Source: Nocardia rosealba (GTDB lineage Bacteria > Actinomycetota > Actinomycetes > Mycobacteriales > Mycobacteriaceae). From it: 64,000 nucleotides of DNA. Shown in pieces: positions 28,788-36,083 of the stretch (its first letter is position 1; the number at the start of each line of letters is the position of its first letter). The notes under the pieces were generated by a model. The model made no database searches. It saw only the letters and a list, made by a program, of their open reading frames with translations, and was not told the DNA's origin. Position numbers and translations under genes: made by a program. Location of the stretch: positions 62,001-126,000 of the forward strand of contig NZ_JAIWNA010000009.1 in NCBI RefSeq assembly GCF_020216065.1, given 5' to 3'.

Positions 28788-29560
28788 CCCATCTCTTTTC
28801 GTGTGGCGGCCAGGCTCAGCCGGGTGCCGAACAGTTGGGCGGGCTGATCGAGCTGCTGTGCCGCCCTGGTCGCGGCCTGTTGCCGCTGGAATGCGTCGTC
28901 TTCTTCATGGACCGCGAGTTCGCGTTGCGCGGCGGTCTTCACGTCCTCGGCATCGATGGAATCGGGGGTGCCTGTTACGCCGGGGATGGAGTTTGCCAGG
29001 CGCCACATCAGGCGGATGCCGTCCGGTGAAATGTCCGGCTGGCCTCTGACGTGGTCGGCTAGTCGGATCGCCGAGGTCAGCAGGTTCACTCGGGGACTGA
29101 GGGGCCCGATCATGCGTTGGGGGAGTGTCCAGCTGCTCAGGGCGAGGAGTCCGCGTGCCGGAGCGAGGAGGTCGGTGGTGAGTGCTGCGCAGATGTAGTA
29201 CGGGCGCGCGAAAGGTGCGGCGCGGAAGGAACGTTCCTCGTCGCGGCGCAAGCTCGTCAGCCGTGCGGGGGCCAGGTCGCCGGAGAAGAAGGCGGTGTGG
29301 ACCTGCATCACCAATTTCGGTGCCGACGGTGCGCCGAGCAGGGTGAGTGCGCGGTGAACATGCTCGCGCACCGGAACATTCGGGTCCGGGGTCGGTGCTT
29401 CGCCGGGGCCGAGAACTGCTTCGTCCCACTCGGTTTCGACCGCGCGCAGCTCATTGCGCAACTGGCGGGCAGCCAGGCGGTCGCCGGCGGAGACGGCGCG
29501 TCTGACGGCTGCGCGTAGTTCGTTGATGCGGGCTTCCAGCAGCTCCGCAGCTTCTGACAT
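28784..29560 (-). CDS. Unknown protein, first gene of the Dna2-like operon
   Basis: 258 aa, family not recognised. The first 50 residues form a charged, heptad-like helix (LLEARINELRAAVRRAVSA), probably coiled coil. The middle contains a beta/alpha segment around PARLTSLRRDEERSFRAA, and the C-terminus is again helical and Gln/Ala-rich. No catalytic motif is seen. The stop overlaps the nuclease ATG (ATGA). The ATG at 29560 has no Shine-Dalgarno sequence and may be nearly leaderless. Three spaced TCCAGT repeats lie 23-48 bases upstream. As the first and unknown member it may give specificity or sensing; that is speculation. Confidence 0.65.
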   Translation of the reverse strand: MSEAAELLEARINELRAAVRRAVSAGDRLAARQLRNELRAVETEWDEAVLGPGEAPTPDPNVPVREHVHRALTLLGAPSAPKLVMQVHTAFFSGDLAPARLTSLRRDEERSFRAAPFARPYYICAALTTDLLAPARGLLALSSWTLPQRMIGPLSPRVNLLTSAIRLADHVRGQPDISPDGIRLMWRLANSIPGVTGTPDSIDAEDVKTAAQRELAVHEEDDAFQRQQAATRAAQQLDQPAQLFGTRLSLAATRKEMG

Positions 29561-29729
29561 GGGGCCGAGGGTAAGTGGAAGTTCCAGTGGTGTCCAGTAT
29601 TTTCCAGTAACTATCGGTCAGTTGCTCGGGATCGATTGCTTGACAGCGCCGATCGAGGCCATGCAGCGGCTTATGATTCACGTATCAGCCTTGTGCGCTG
29701 CGCAAAGGCACAGAAGCGAGGGGAACGCT
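29561..29729. promoter_or_regulatory. Divergent control region with TCCAGT direct repeats
   Basis: Between the Dna2-like operon and the ATPase cassette. Three TCCAGT copies at 29583-29588, 29593-29598 and 29603-29608 have exactly 10-base periodicity. The first copy overlaps the near-palindrome TGGAAGTTCCA (29576-29586). One-turn spacing on the same face of the helix is typical of an activator or repressor site. Confidence 0.55.
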
Positions 29730-32120
29730 TTGGCGGGGACAGCTGCACCGGCACCGTTGGTGGACAGAATCGATGAGCTCGCGATGTTACTGAACACTGT
29801 CGATCGCTCGGTCGAGGAACGCCAGCTGAGCGTCATCGTCCTGCGCGGTGAGGCCGGGGTGGGGAAGACGAGTTTGTTGACTCGCTTCGCACACGAAGCG
29901 GCAGCCCGGCACCAGGACGCACACCTGCTCACCGGTTACGGCCAGGCAATGCTGAATTCACTGGCCTCGGACTCGTTCCAGGCGGTGCGTGAGTGCCTGA
30001 GATCGATGGCGTCCTCGGCGCAACGATCCGGATCGCCCACCCGCTGGCAACGAATCACCCAGTCGTTCAAGGAGAATGCGCCCGATTGGATCGAATCGGT
30101 GCCGGTGGTCGGACAGGTGCTTGCCGCGGGCGTGCGAACGGGGCAGTCCTATGCGGCGAGCGGCGGCGGGGAGCGCACGGAGATGGACAGCCGTCTTGAC
30201 CAACTGCTGCTGCTCATCGAGGACATCGTCACGGATGCTCCGCTGCTGATGGTCCTCGACGACCTCCATTGGGCGGATACGGCCACCATCGACCTTCTGA
30301 CGACGATCGCGCTGAGAGTCAAGGGCCCACTCGTCCTCGTCTTGGCGTATCGCTCCGATCAATTGAAATCGGCCGACGAAACACATCCCTTGCAACGCAC
30401 AGTCTTTCGCTTGTGCCGATATCTGCCTGATACCCAGGTCATCGACTTGCCGCGTTTGTCGCCCGAGGACACCGAGGAACTGGTCCGGCGAACGGTGGCA
30501 GGTCCGCGGATCGCGCCACACGCGGTGTCGAGGATCGTCCGGATGAGTGCGGGTAATCCATTGTTCGCGGAGTCGTTGGCGCGTGTGGATCACCGTAGCG
30601 GGCATCAACCGCCGCGACAGATCACAGCGGTTATCGAGGACCGCCTTTCCTACCTCACTGCCGAGGATCAGCGGCTGCTCGAAACGGCAGCGTTGATCGG
30701 CTACAACTTCGAAGTCGACTACCTCGCCGAACTGGCCCGGCTCGATGTGGACGATGTGTTCGAGCGGTTGCACGTGTTGTTCGACGAGCACGATCTGGTC
30801 CGTCCCGCGGATGTGCGAAACGACTACGACCGGTACCGGATTCATCATCCGCTGTTCGCGCAGGTGCTGCGTGAGCGTGGCGTGGCGAACGGACCTCGGT
30901 GGCGGCGCCACCACGCCAAACTGCTGCAGATTCTCGAGGCCGAGCAAGACTGGGACGACGAGATGTGGGTGCGTGCGACAGCCGTCGCCGTCGAAGCGCG
31001 CAACCGTGCGAAGGCCGGATCGTTGGCGTTGCAGGCGGCTCGACGTCAGTTCGCGCTCGGAGCAGTCTCCAAGGCGCGTGACCTCGCCCGAATCGCGGTC
31101 GAGCACACGCCGAGCTTCGATGCCCACGCCTTGCTCGCCGAATGCCTGTCCGCCGGTGGCGATCACGTGGCAGGAGTCGATGCTTGTGTAGCGGCTCTCG
31201 ACCTCGCCGAATCAACGACAGTAGATGCGTCGACCTTGGCACACGTGCGACTGCTGTGGGCGCGCAATCTCCGAATGACCTGCCGCTGGACACAGGCCGT
31301 CGAAGTACTCGACCAGTTGGCTGCCGCGTACCCGGAACCCAGCGAGTTCCTCGCGGAGACGTTGAATCTCTATGCCGAGGTCGCGCTGTGCGGTCCGGTT
31401 CAGGACAGTGCGCGATGCATCGAGCTCTGCGACCAGGTGGCGGTGATGTCCGCGGACCCCGAGGTGCAGTCTCGGGCGTTCGGCCATCGAGGGCTGGCGC
31501 ACCTGACCGCGTATCAGCCGATGGAAGCCGAACAATGGTTGCAGAAGGCGATCGATGTCGCGGTTGCCGCCGATCACCCCTACGCCGAATACGAGGCGGT
31601 GCACTGGCTCAGCAAGAAGACGATGGCGTGCATGGAACTCGAGCGGTCCGCTCAGCTACTCGCTCAATTGCGCGAGATGTCGCAGACGTCCGGGGTTGCC
31701 AGCGAGAACCCGCCACACGTCCGCGACCTCAGCCGTGTGCTGGGGCTGATGGGAGAGTTCCCCAATGCTGCGAACGCTTTCGCGGTGTTCACCGATCTCA
31801 GCCAGGTGTCCGCGGCGGGGCGTGTATCGACGACATTGGCATGTCAGCTGTCCGAGATCGAGTGGCTGCACGGTTCGGGTGCGGCAGCTGTCTTTCTCGA
31901 CGAGTTGTGCAGAGCGGCCGATGAAGACTTCCTGATGGTGGAATCGCGAGAACTGCTGCGCCGTTTGGTGGATGAACTCCGGGAGCGGCCGGCGATCTGG
32001 GATCCCGTGCACTATGCGATCAGCGAGTTGGGGGTGTCCGACGACCATGCACGAGCCGCCGACGCCATCTTCCGGTTCGATGTTCCGAGCTTGGCTCAAC
32101 TGCGCGCGGGGCTGCAATGA
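29730..32120 (+). CDS. AAA/STAND-type ATPase with TPR-like C-terminal half
   Basis: 796 aa from the TTG at 29730, chosen for GAGGGGA seven bases upstream; ATGs at 29660 or 29672 would add about 20 residues. The N-terminal P-loop domain of AAA_16/STAND type has GEAGVGKT (40-47) and LMVLDDLHWAD (about 173-183), followed by an arginine-rich sensor region and a winged-helix-like part. From about residue 400 onward there are degenerate helical repeats, as in MalT/LAL-type regulators, but no C-terminal LuxR HTH is visible. It overlaps the PLP-enzyme gene (ATGA). The family acts in signal-dependent regulation or, as STAND proteins, in defence; which applies here is unknown. Confidence 0.78.
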   Translation: MAGTAAPAPLVDRIDELAMLLNTVDRSVEERQLSVIVLRGEAGVGKTSLLTRFAHEAAARHQDAHLLTGYGQAMLNSLASDSFQAVRECLRSMASSAQRSGSPTRWQRITQSFKENAPDWIESVPVVGQVLAAGVRTGQSYAASGGGERTEMDSRLDQLLLLIEDIVTDAPLLMVLDDLHWADTATIDLLTTIALRVKGPLVLVLAYRSDQLKSADETHPLQRTVFRLCRYLPDTQVIDLPRLSPEDTEELVRRTVAGPRIAPHAVSRIVRMSAGNPLFAESLARVDHRSGHQPPRQITAVIEDRLSYLTAEDQRLLETAALIGYNFEVDYLAELARLDVDDVFERLHVLFDEHDLVRPADVRNDYDRYRIHHPLFAQVLRERGVANGPRWRRHHAKLLQILEAEQDWDDEMWVRATAVAVEARNRAKAGSLALQAARRQFALGAVSKARDLARIAVEHTPSFDAHALLAECLSAGGDHVAGVDACVAALDLAESTTVDASTLAHVRLLWARNLRMTCRWTQAVEVLDQLAAAYPEPSEFLAETLNLYAEVALCGPVQDSARCIELCDQVAVMSADPEVQSRAFGHRGLAHLTAYQPMEAEQWLQKAIDVAVAADHPYAEYEAVHWLSKKTMACMELERSAQLLAQLREMSQTSGVASENPPHVRDLSRVLGLMGEFPNAANAFAVFTDLSQVSAAGRVSTTLACQLSEIEWLHGSGAAAVFLDELCRAADEDFLMVESRELLRRLVDELRERPAIWDPVHYAISELGVSDDHARAADAIFRFDVPSLAQLRAGLQ

Positions 32121-33247
32121 AACCCGCTGCGGCAGCTGAGTTCCCACTGGCTGCCAGGCTTACGCAGTTCAATCACGCTTCGTACGGGCTCAGCTCCTTG
32201 CGCGTGATCGAACAGGGAGAACGGCTTCGGCGTCGGATCGAATCCGACCCGACTGTGCACTTGGGGTCCGAGTTGACCGATCGGCTCCTGGCGCAGACCA
32301 CGAAGGTGGCTCGGACCGAGGGATTGGCCGAAGAACGAATGACGCTGTGCACCAATGCAACGTCGGGCGCTGCTGCGATCATCGATTCGGTTCCGCTGTC
32401 TGCGAACAGTACGGTAGTCGTCCTCGATGTCGAGTACTCGTCGATACGCCGTGCCTGGGAGATCGCCTGTTCGAAAGCCGGGGCAGCTTTCGTGCCGGTG
32501 CCGGTGCCGGTGCCATTCGAATCCGCTGCTGACCTATTGTCGGCACTCGATGCACGCACCCCGGAGCGAGTCGACTACCTGCAGGTCAGCGCGATCACTT
32601 CCTCGACCGCGATACATCTGCCGGTCGCGGAACTCGGTGATTGGGTGGTGCAGCGTGGTGGCCGCCTCATCGTGGATGCGGCACACTGCCCCGGACACAT
32701 TCCGGTGGAACCAGACAATTGGAAGGCCTCGGCGGTCTTCGGCACCCTGCACAAGTGGTATCCGACCCTCAGGCCGGTTGGCTTCCTATGGCTCACACCA
32801 GAATTCGACGCTCTCATCCGACCGGCCGAGGTGTCGCTGACATGGGATTCCACGAACCTCGTCGAGCGCTTCTCCTGGCCTGGCACATTCGATCCGGTTC
32901 CACGGCTCTGCGTCGACATCGCCTTCGAGCAGTGGCGTGAATGGCGAACTGAGGGCCTGCTCGAACAGTGCCGGACATTGGCGGACTCAGCGGAGAATTC
33001 GCTGGCAGGGGTCGGCGCCAGATGTACGGCATCACCAGAATTTCAGCCGCCCCGGCTGCGTGCTTTCGTTCTGGACGGAGCCGACCCAGCCGAGGTGAAG
33101 AACTCGCTGATGGGCGACGAGGTCCGGGCATGGGTCGGGCAAGGAGCGCAGGGAGAATGCCTGTTGCGTTTGGCAACGCATATCTACAACGACGAGAACG
33201 ACGTCGACCGTGTCACCCACCGAATCAAGGAGGTGCTGTCTCGATGA
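32117..33247 (+). CDS. Fold-type I PLP enzyme, class V aminotransferase / isopenicillin-N-epimerase-like
   Basis: 376 aa. FNHASYG (18-24) matches the 'LNHGSFG' start of CefD-like enzymes. DAAHCPGHIP (187-196) holds the PLP-ring aspartate. TLHKWYP has the Schiff-base lysine K213, and LATHIYN near the C-terminus corresponds to the conserved 'RxSxHxYN'. Substrate is unknown: transaminase, epimerase or cysteine-desulfurase-like. Overlapped on both ends (ATGA with the ATPase gene, ATGA with the kinase gene). Codons 126-133 contain a VPVPVPVP run made of four GTGCCG/GTGCCA repeats, in frame and so not a phase switch. Confidence 0.8.
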   Translation: MKPAAAAEFPLAARLTQFNHASYGLSSLRVIEQGERLRRRIESDPTVHLGSELTDRLLAQTTKVARTEGLAEERMTLCTNATSGAAAIIDSVPLSANSTVVVLDVEYSSIRRAWEIACSKAGAAFVPVPVPVPFESAADLLSALDARTPERVDYLQVSAITSSTAIHLPVAELGDWVVQRGGRLIVDAAHCPGHIPVEPDNWKASAVFGTLHKWYPTLRPVGFLWLTPEFDALIRPAEVSLTWDSTNLVERFSWPGTFDPVPRLCVDIAFEQWREWRTEGLLEQCRTLADSAENSLAGVGARCTASPEFQPPRLRAFVLDGADPAEVKNSLMGDEVRAWVGQGAQGECLLRLATHIYNDENDVDRVTHRIKEVLSR

Positions 33248-34164
33248 ACGTCCCGACAATCCCCGAACGGCTGGAAGCGGCGATCATCTTCCTGCGCGGA
33301 GAGGAGGACGGACGTGCCTGGCTCGGTGCGTTGCCCGACCAGCTCGGTGACTACGCGGCGCGGTGGGGACTCGAGCTGCACACCATCGCCGAGAACGGCG
33401 CGATGTCGTGCTGTGTCTTCTGTACGGAGGTGGAGACCGGTCGTGCCGCCGTGCTCAAGATTCCCGTCGATCTGGAGGCCGGCAACACCGAAACGCGGAT
33501 GATCGAGCGGTGGGCCGTCGGCGGTGCCGCACCCACCGTTCTGCAGCACGACACCGAGACCGGGGTCTTCCTGATGACCCGGATCGTCCCTGGCACCGTC
33601 GCTTGGCCAGGTGCTGATCCGGCCGAATCGGACAAGTTCGCCACGCTGCTCAGCAGGCTCAACGCTCCCGACCTGCCGGAGCCGCCGGTGCTGAAGGACA
33701 TCGCCGATATCGCGGAGATGCGAATGGGCTGGGCCAGAGAACGATTCGATGATCCGAAGTTCGCGGACTCGATCGAACGTATCGACGGCAAACGGCACCT
33801 TGCGTCCGCGCAGCGCGTGCTCGAAAAGTTGTTGAGTACTACGGGACGACGGCATGTGCTCCATGCCGATCTGCAGGCCAAGAACATCTTGCAAGGCCCT
33901 GACCTCTGGTACACGATCGACCCGTTGGGGGCAGTCGGAGATGTCAACGCTGAAGCCGCGTTGTGGGTGGCAATTCAGGACGGGCCGCGCACTATCTCCG
34001 AGCGGCTCGATGATCTCGCTCACCATCCACTACTGACGCCGAGCCGCTTGCAAGCGTGGACCTATGTCTTCGCGGTCGCGGAGTATCGACCCTACTTGCC
34101 TGCTTCAGGGGAACGAATCGAGCGATTCATCGCTCTCGGAGCTCCGGCAATTGACACCGTCTGA
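33244..34164 (+). CDS. Aminoglycoside-phosphotransferase-like (APH/choline kinase) kinase
   Basis: 306 aa from ATG 33244. It has a protein-kinase-like fold: an N-lobe with AAVLKIPVD (K72), then the catalytic loop LHADLQAKNIL (HADLQAKN 207-214, equivalent to HGDxxxxN), then YTIDPLG (D226, the metal-binding 'DFG' equivalent). Family members phosphorylate aminoglycosides, choline, amino-sugars or other small molecules; the substrate cannot be read from sequence. Third gene of the ATPase-PLP enzyme cassette, overlapping its neighbour by four bases. Streptomycin-kinase-like length and the ending DVNAEAALW suggest the APH(6)/hydroxyurea-kinase branch, tentatively. Confidence 0.78.
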   Translation: MNVPTIPERLEAAIIFLRGEEDGRAWLGALPDQLGDYAARWGLELHTIAENGAMSCCVFCTEVETGRAAVLKIPVDLEAGNTETRMIERWAVGGAAPTVLQHDTETGVFLMTRIVPGTVAWPGADPAESDKFATLLSRLNAPDLPEPPVLKDIADIAEMRMGWARERFDDPKFADSIERIDGKRHLASAQRVLEKLLSTTGRRHVLHADLQAKNILQGPDLWYTIDPLGAVGDVNAEAALWVAIQDGPRTISERLDDLAHHPLLTPSRLQAWTYVFAVAEYRPYLPASGERIERFIALGAPAIDTV

Positions 34165-34355
34165 CCTGCGAATACTGGGCAGTGGAGGATGGGCAGCTAC
34201 GTGAGTAGGGCGCTGGCACGGACGGAAGACCCAGACGTGCCACCGTTCGCCCGGTAGGTCCTGCGCATGTAAAGAAACTTCGCATCTTGTTATGATGTGT
34301 AAAAAAATCAGAGAAAACTTTACATATCCCTGTGCTGATGTGGCATGTTTAGACA
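34165..34355 (+). promoter_or_regulatory. AT-rich fic upstream region with TGTAAA repeats
   Basis: The stretch 34265-34330 is unusually AT-rich for this window. It holds ATGTAAAG (34267-34274), a central GTGTAAAA, and the inverted copy CTTTACAT (34318-34325). This looks like an operator or promoter for the fic gene, whose own product has a C-terminal winged-helix and could bind it. Confidence 0.5.
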
Positions 34356-35438
34356 GTGAACAAGTGGCAGCCCGAGATTCCCTACAACGATCTTCCGCCT
34401 GTTCCGTCCGGCGAGCAGCTCGAGACGCGCGACGTGCTCAAGGCTGCGATCTGGGCGAACAGGGCGCTTGCCCAGTTGGATCAGGCTGCGCTCGCGATGC
34501 CCAACCCTACGGTACTGATCAACACGATTCCGTTGCTGGAAGCTCAGGCCAGCTCGGCGATCGAGAACATCGTCACTACGACGGACGCGCTGTTCCGGCA
34601 TGTGGACGATGACGCCCATGCGGACGCGGCAACGCGGGAGACCCTGAGATATCGGCATGCGTTGCGGATCGGCTATGAGCACACAGTCGAGCGGGGTCTT
34701 ACCACGTCGACCGCGATCGAGGTGTGCAGCACGATCAAAGGTCGCCAGATGCGATTGCGGGACCTACCTGGCACGCGGATCGGGAACCCGACGACAAACG
34801 AGGTTGTGTACAGCCCGCCGGAAGGCCCGGATGTCATCGCGGGCAAGCTCGCGGAGTGGGAACGCTTCGTCCATTCGGAGGATGGTGTCGACCCGTTGAT
34901 CGTGATGGCCGCCGCCCACTATCAGTTCGAGGCGATCCACCCGTTCGCGGACGGTAACGGGCGGACTGGTCGCATTCTCAACGTTCTCATGCTCGTGGAA
35001 GCCGGTTTGCTACGTCTGCCGGTGCTGTACTTGTCGCGCTACATCATCGACACGAAGCATCAGTACTACCGTCGGCTGCGAGCGGTGACCGCCGAATCTG
35101 CATGGGAGTCATGGTTGCTGTATGTCCTGGCGGGAGTGGCGCAGACTTCAGAAGCCACTGTTGCCAAGATCAACAAGATCCGTTTGCTGCAGGAAGATTT
35201 CGCGCAGCGGGCTCGGACGGTGTGCAAGGGGGGATCACATTCCGAGTTTCAGGCTGTCCTGTTCGAACAGCCGTACTGCCGGATCGCGACAGTGATGGAA
35301 AGGTGCGATGTATCGCGTCCCACAGCCACCGGCTGGCTGAGTGGGCTGGCTGGCGCTGGGATGCTGAGGGACGTGAAGATCGGGCGTGACAGGGTGTTTA
35401 TCAACGCCGAGTTCCTGCAGTTGTTGACAGCGCCGTGA
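34356..35438 (+). CDS. Fic-family AMP transferase with N-terminal inhibitory helix and C-terminal wHTH
   Basis: 360 aa from a GTG. An N-terminal Fic_N (DUF4172-like) region contains the inhibitory motif SSAIEN (66-71; S/T-x3-E-G/N), which marks a class II Fic enzyme that blocks its own ATP site. The core motif HPFADGNGRTGR is complete at 195-206. The last 80 residues form a winged-helix-like unit (VMERCDVSRPTATGWLSGL). Fic enzymes transfer AMP to a hydroxyl on target proteins; this architecture occurs in stand-alone and toxin-like members. No separate antitoxin is adjacent, as expected for intramolecular inhibition. The upstream TGTAAA repeats fit autoregulation. Confidence 0.92.
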   Translation: MNKWQPEIPYNDLPPVPSGEQLETRDVLKAAIWANRALAQLDQAALAMPNPTVLINTIPLLEAQASSAIENIVTTTDALFRHVDDDAHADAATRETLRYRHALRIGYEHTVERGLTTSTAIEVCSTIKGRQMRLRDLPGTRIGNPTTNEVVYSPPEGPDVIAGKLAEWERFVHSEDGVDPLIVMAAAHYQFEAIHPFADGNGRTGRILNVLMLVEAGLLRLPVLYLSRYIIDTKHQYYRRLRAVTAESAWESWLLYVLAGVAQTSEATVAKINKIRLLQEDFAQRARTVCKGGSHSEFQAVLFEQPYCRIATVMERCDVSRPTATGWLSGLAGAGMLRDVKIGRDRVFINAEFLQLLTAP

Positions 35439-35490
35439 CTTCTTCGACGCTTCGCTCCGACAACCAGGCGGGAAGCAGATGCCGCGGCTG

Positions 35491-35518
35491 CTGCCGATCT
35501 CGACGGGGAGATCGGCAG
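35491..35518. terminator. Hairpin between convergent fic and lipoprotein genes
   Basis: Perfect 11-bp stem CTGCCGATCTC (35491-35501) / GAGATCGGCAG (35508-35518) with a 6-base loop, lying between the 3' ends of two convergent genes. No U-tract, as usual for this GC-rich group. Confidence 0.65.
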
Positions 35519-35543
35519 TCTGCCGTTGGTGATGGTCGCCGGG

Positions 35544-35924
35544 TCAGGGGCGGTCGACGTCGGGGAGGACTACCTCGGGCTTGAAGATGACCTTGTAGTG
35601 GTAGCGGTCTACCTCGGCGGGCTCGAGTTGTTCCACGAAATAGCTGACGTTGTCGGACAGGCCGAGGAAGTGTTTCTTGTACTGGTCGTCGCCGGTTTTG
35701 CAGGTGACCTCGAGTTGTTTGTTCTCGTCCTTGATCGAGCACTTGCCCTCTACCGAGAGCAGGTACTTGTCGGTGATTCCGTTGAAGAAGACCACGCGGC
35801 GGTTGATCTTGAACTGGTCGGATTCCTTGGACAGGTTCTCCGAGACCACGTCGGCATCGGACGAGCAGCCGGTGAGTGTGATGGCGGACAGTGCCGCGAT
35901 GGCGACGATGAGCGTGGTTTTCAT
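35544..35924 (-). CDS. Small secreted lipoprotein
   Basis: 126 aa. Signal peptide of about 19 residues ending in the lipobox LTGC (C20), so the mature protein is lipid-anchored on the outer face of the membrane. The rest is strand-rich and charged with two further cysteines (in GKCSIKD and VTCKTGD) likely to form a disulfide, giving a small beta-sandwich; similar small lipoproteins occur in actinobacteria and their phages. GGGGTAGGGA is directly upstream. It is monocistronic and converges with fic. Function unknown. Confidence 0.75.
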   Translation of the reverse strand: MKTTLIVAIAALSAITLTGCSSDADVVSENLSKESDQFKINRRVVFFNGITDKYLLSVEGKCSIKDENKQLEVTCKTGDDQYKKHFLGLSDNVSYFVEQLEPAEVDRYHYKVIFKPEVVLPDVDRP

Positions 35925-36083
35925 TCCCTACCCCTACCTCGGTGTATCCCCCGGAGAATGACTCCTGGATGACCGATTTTAGCTGGGTGCGGTTGGATTA
36001 CCAGGCGATATTTGCTGGGGCACAAAGGCGTTGACTCGCCCATCGGCCAGAGAGTGAGGCGCTACCGATCGGCGGGTGAGGGT

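Noticed and set aside
32503..32525. GTGCCG hexamer repeats as a phase-variation switch
   Set aside because: Unit length is a multiple of three, so slippage would only add or remove Val-Pro and not change the frame.
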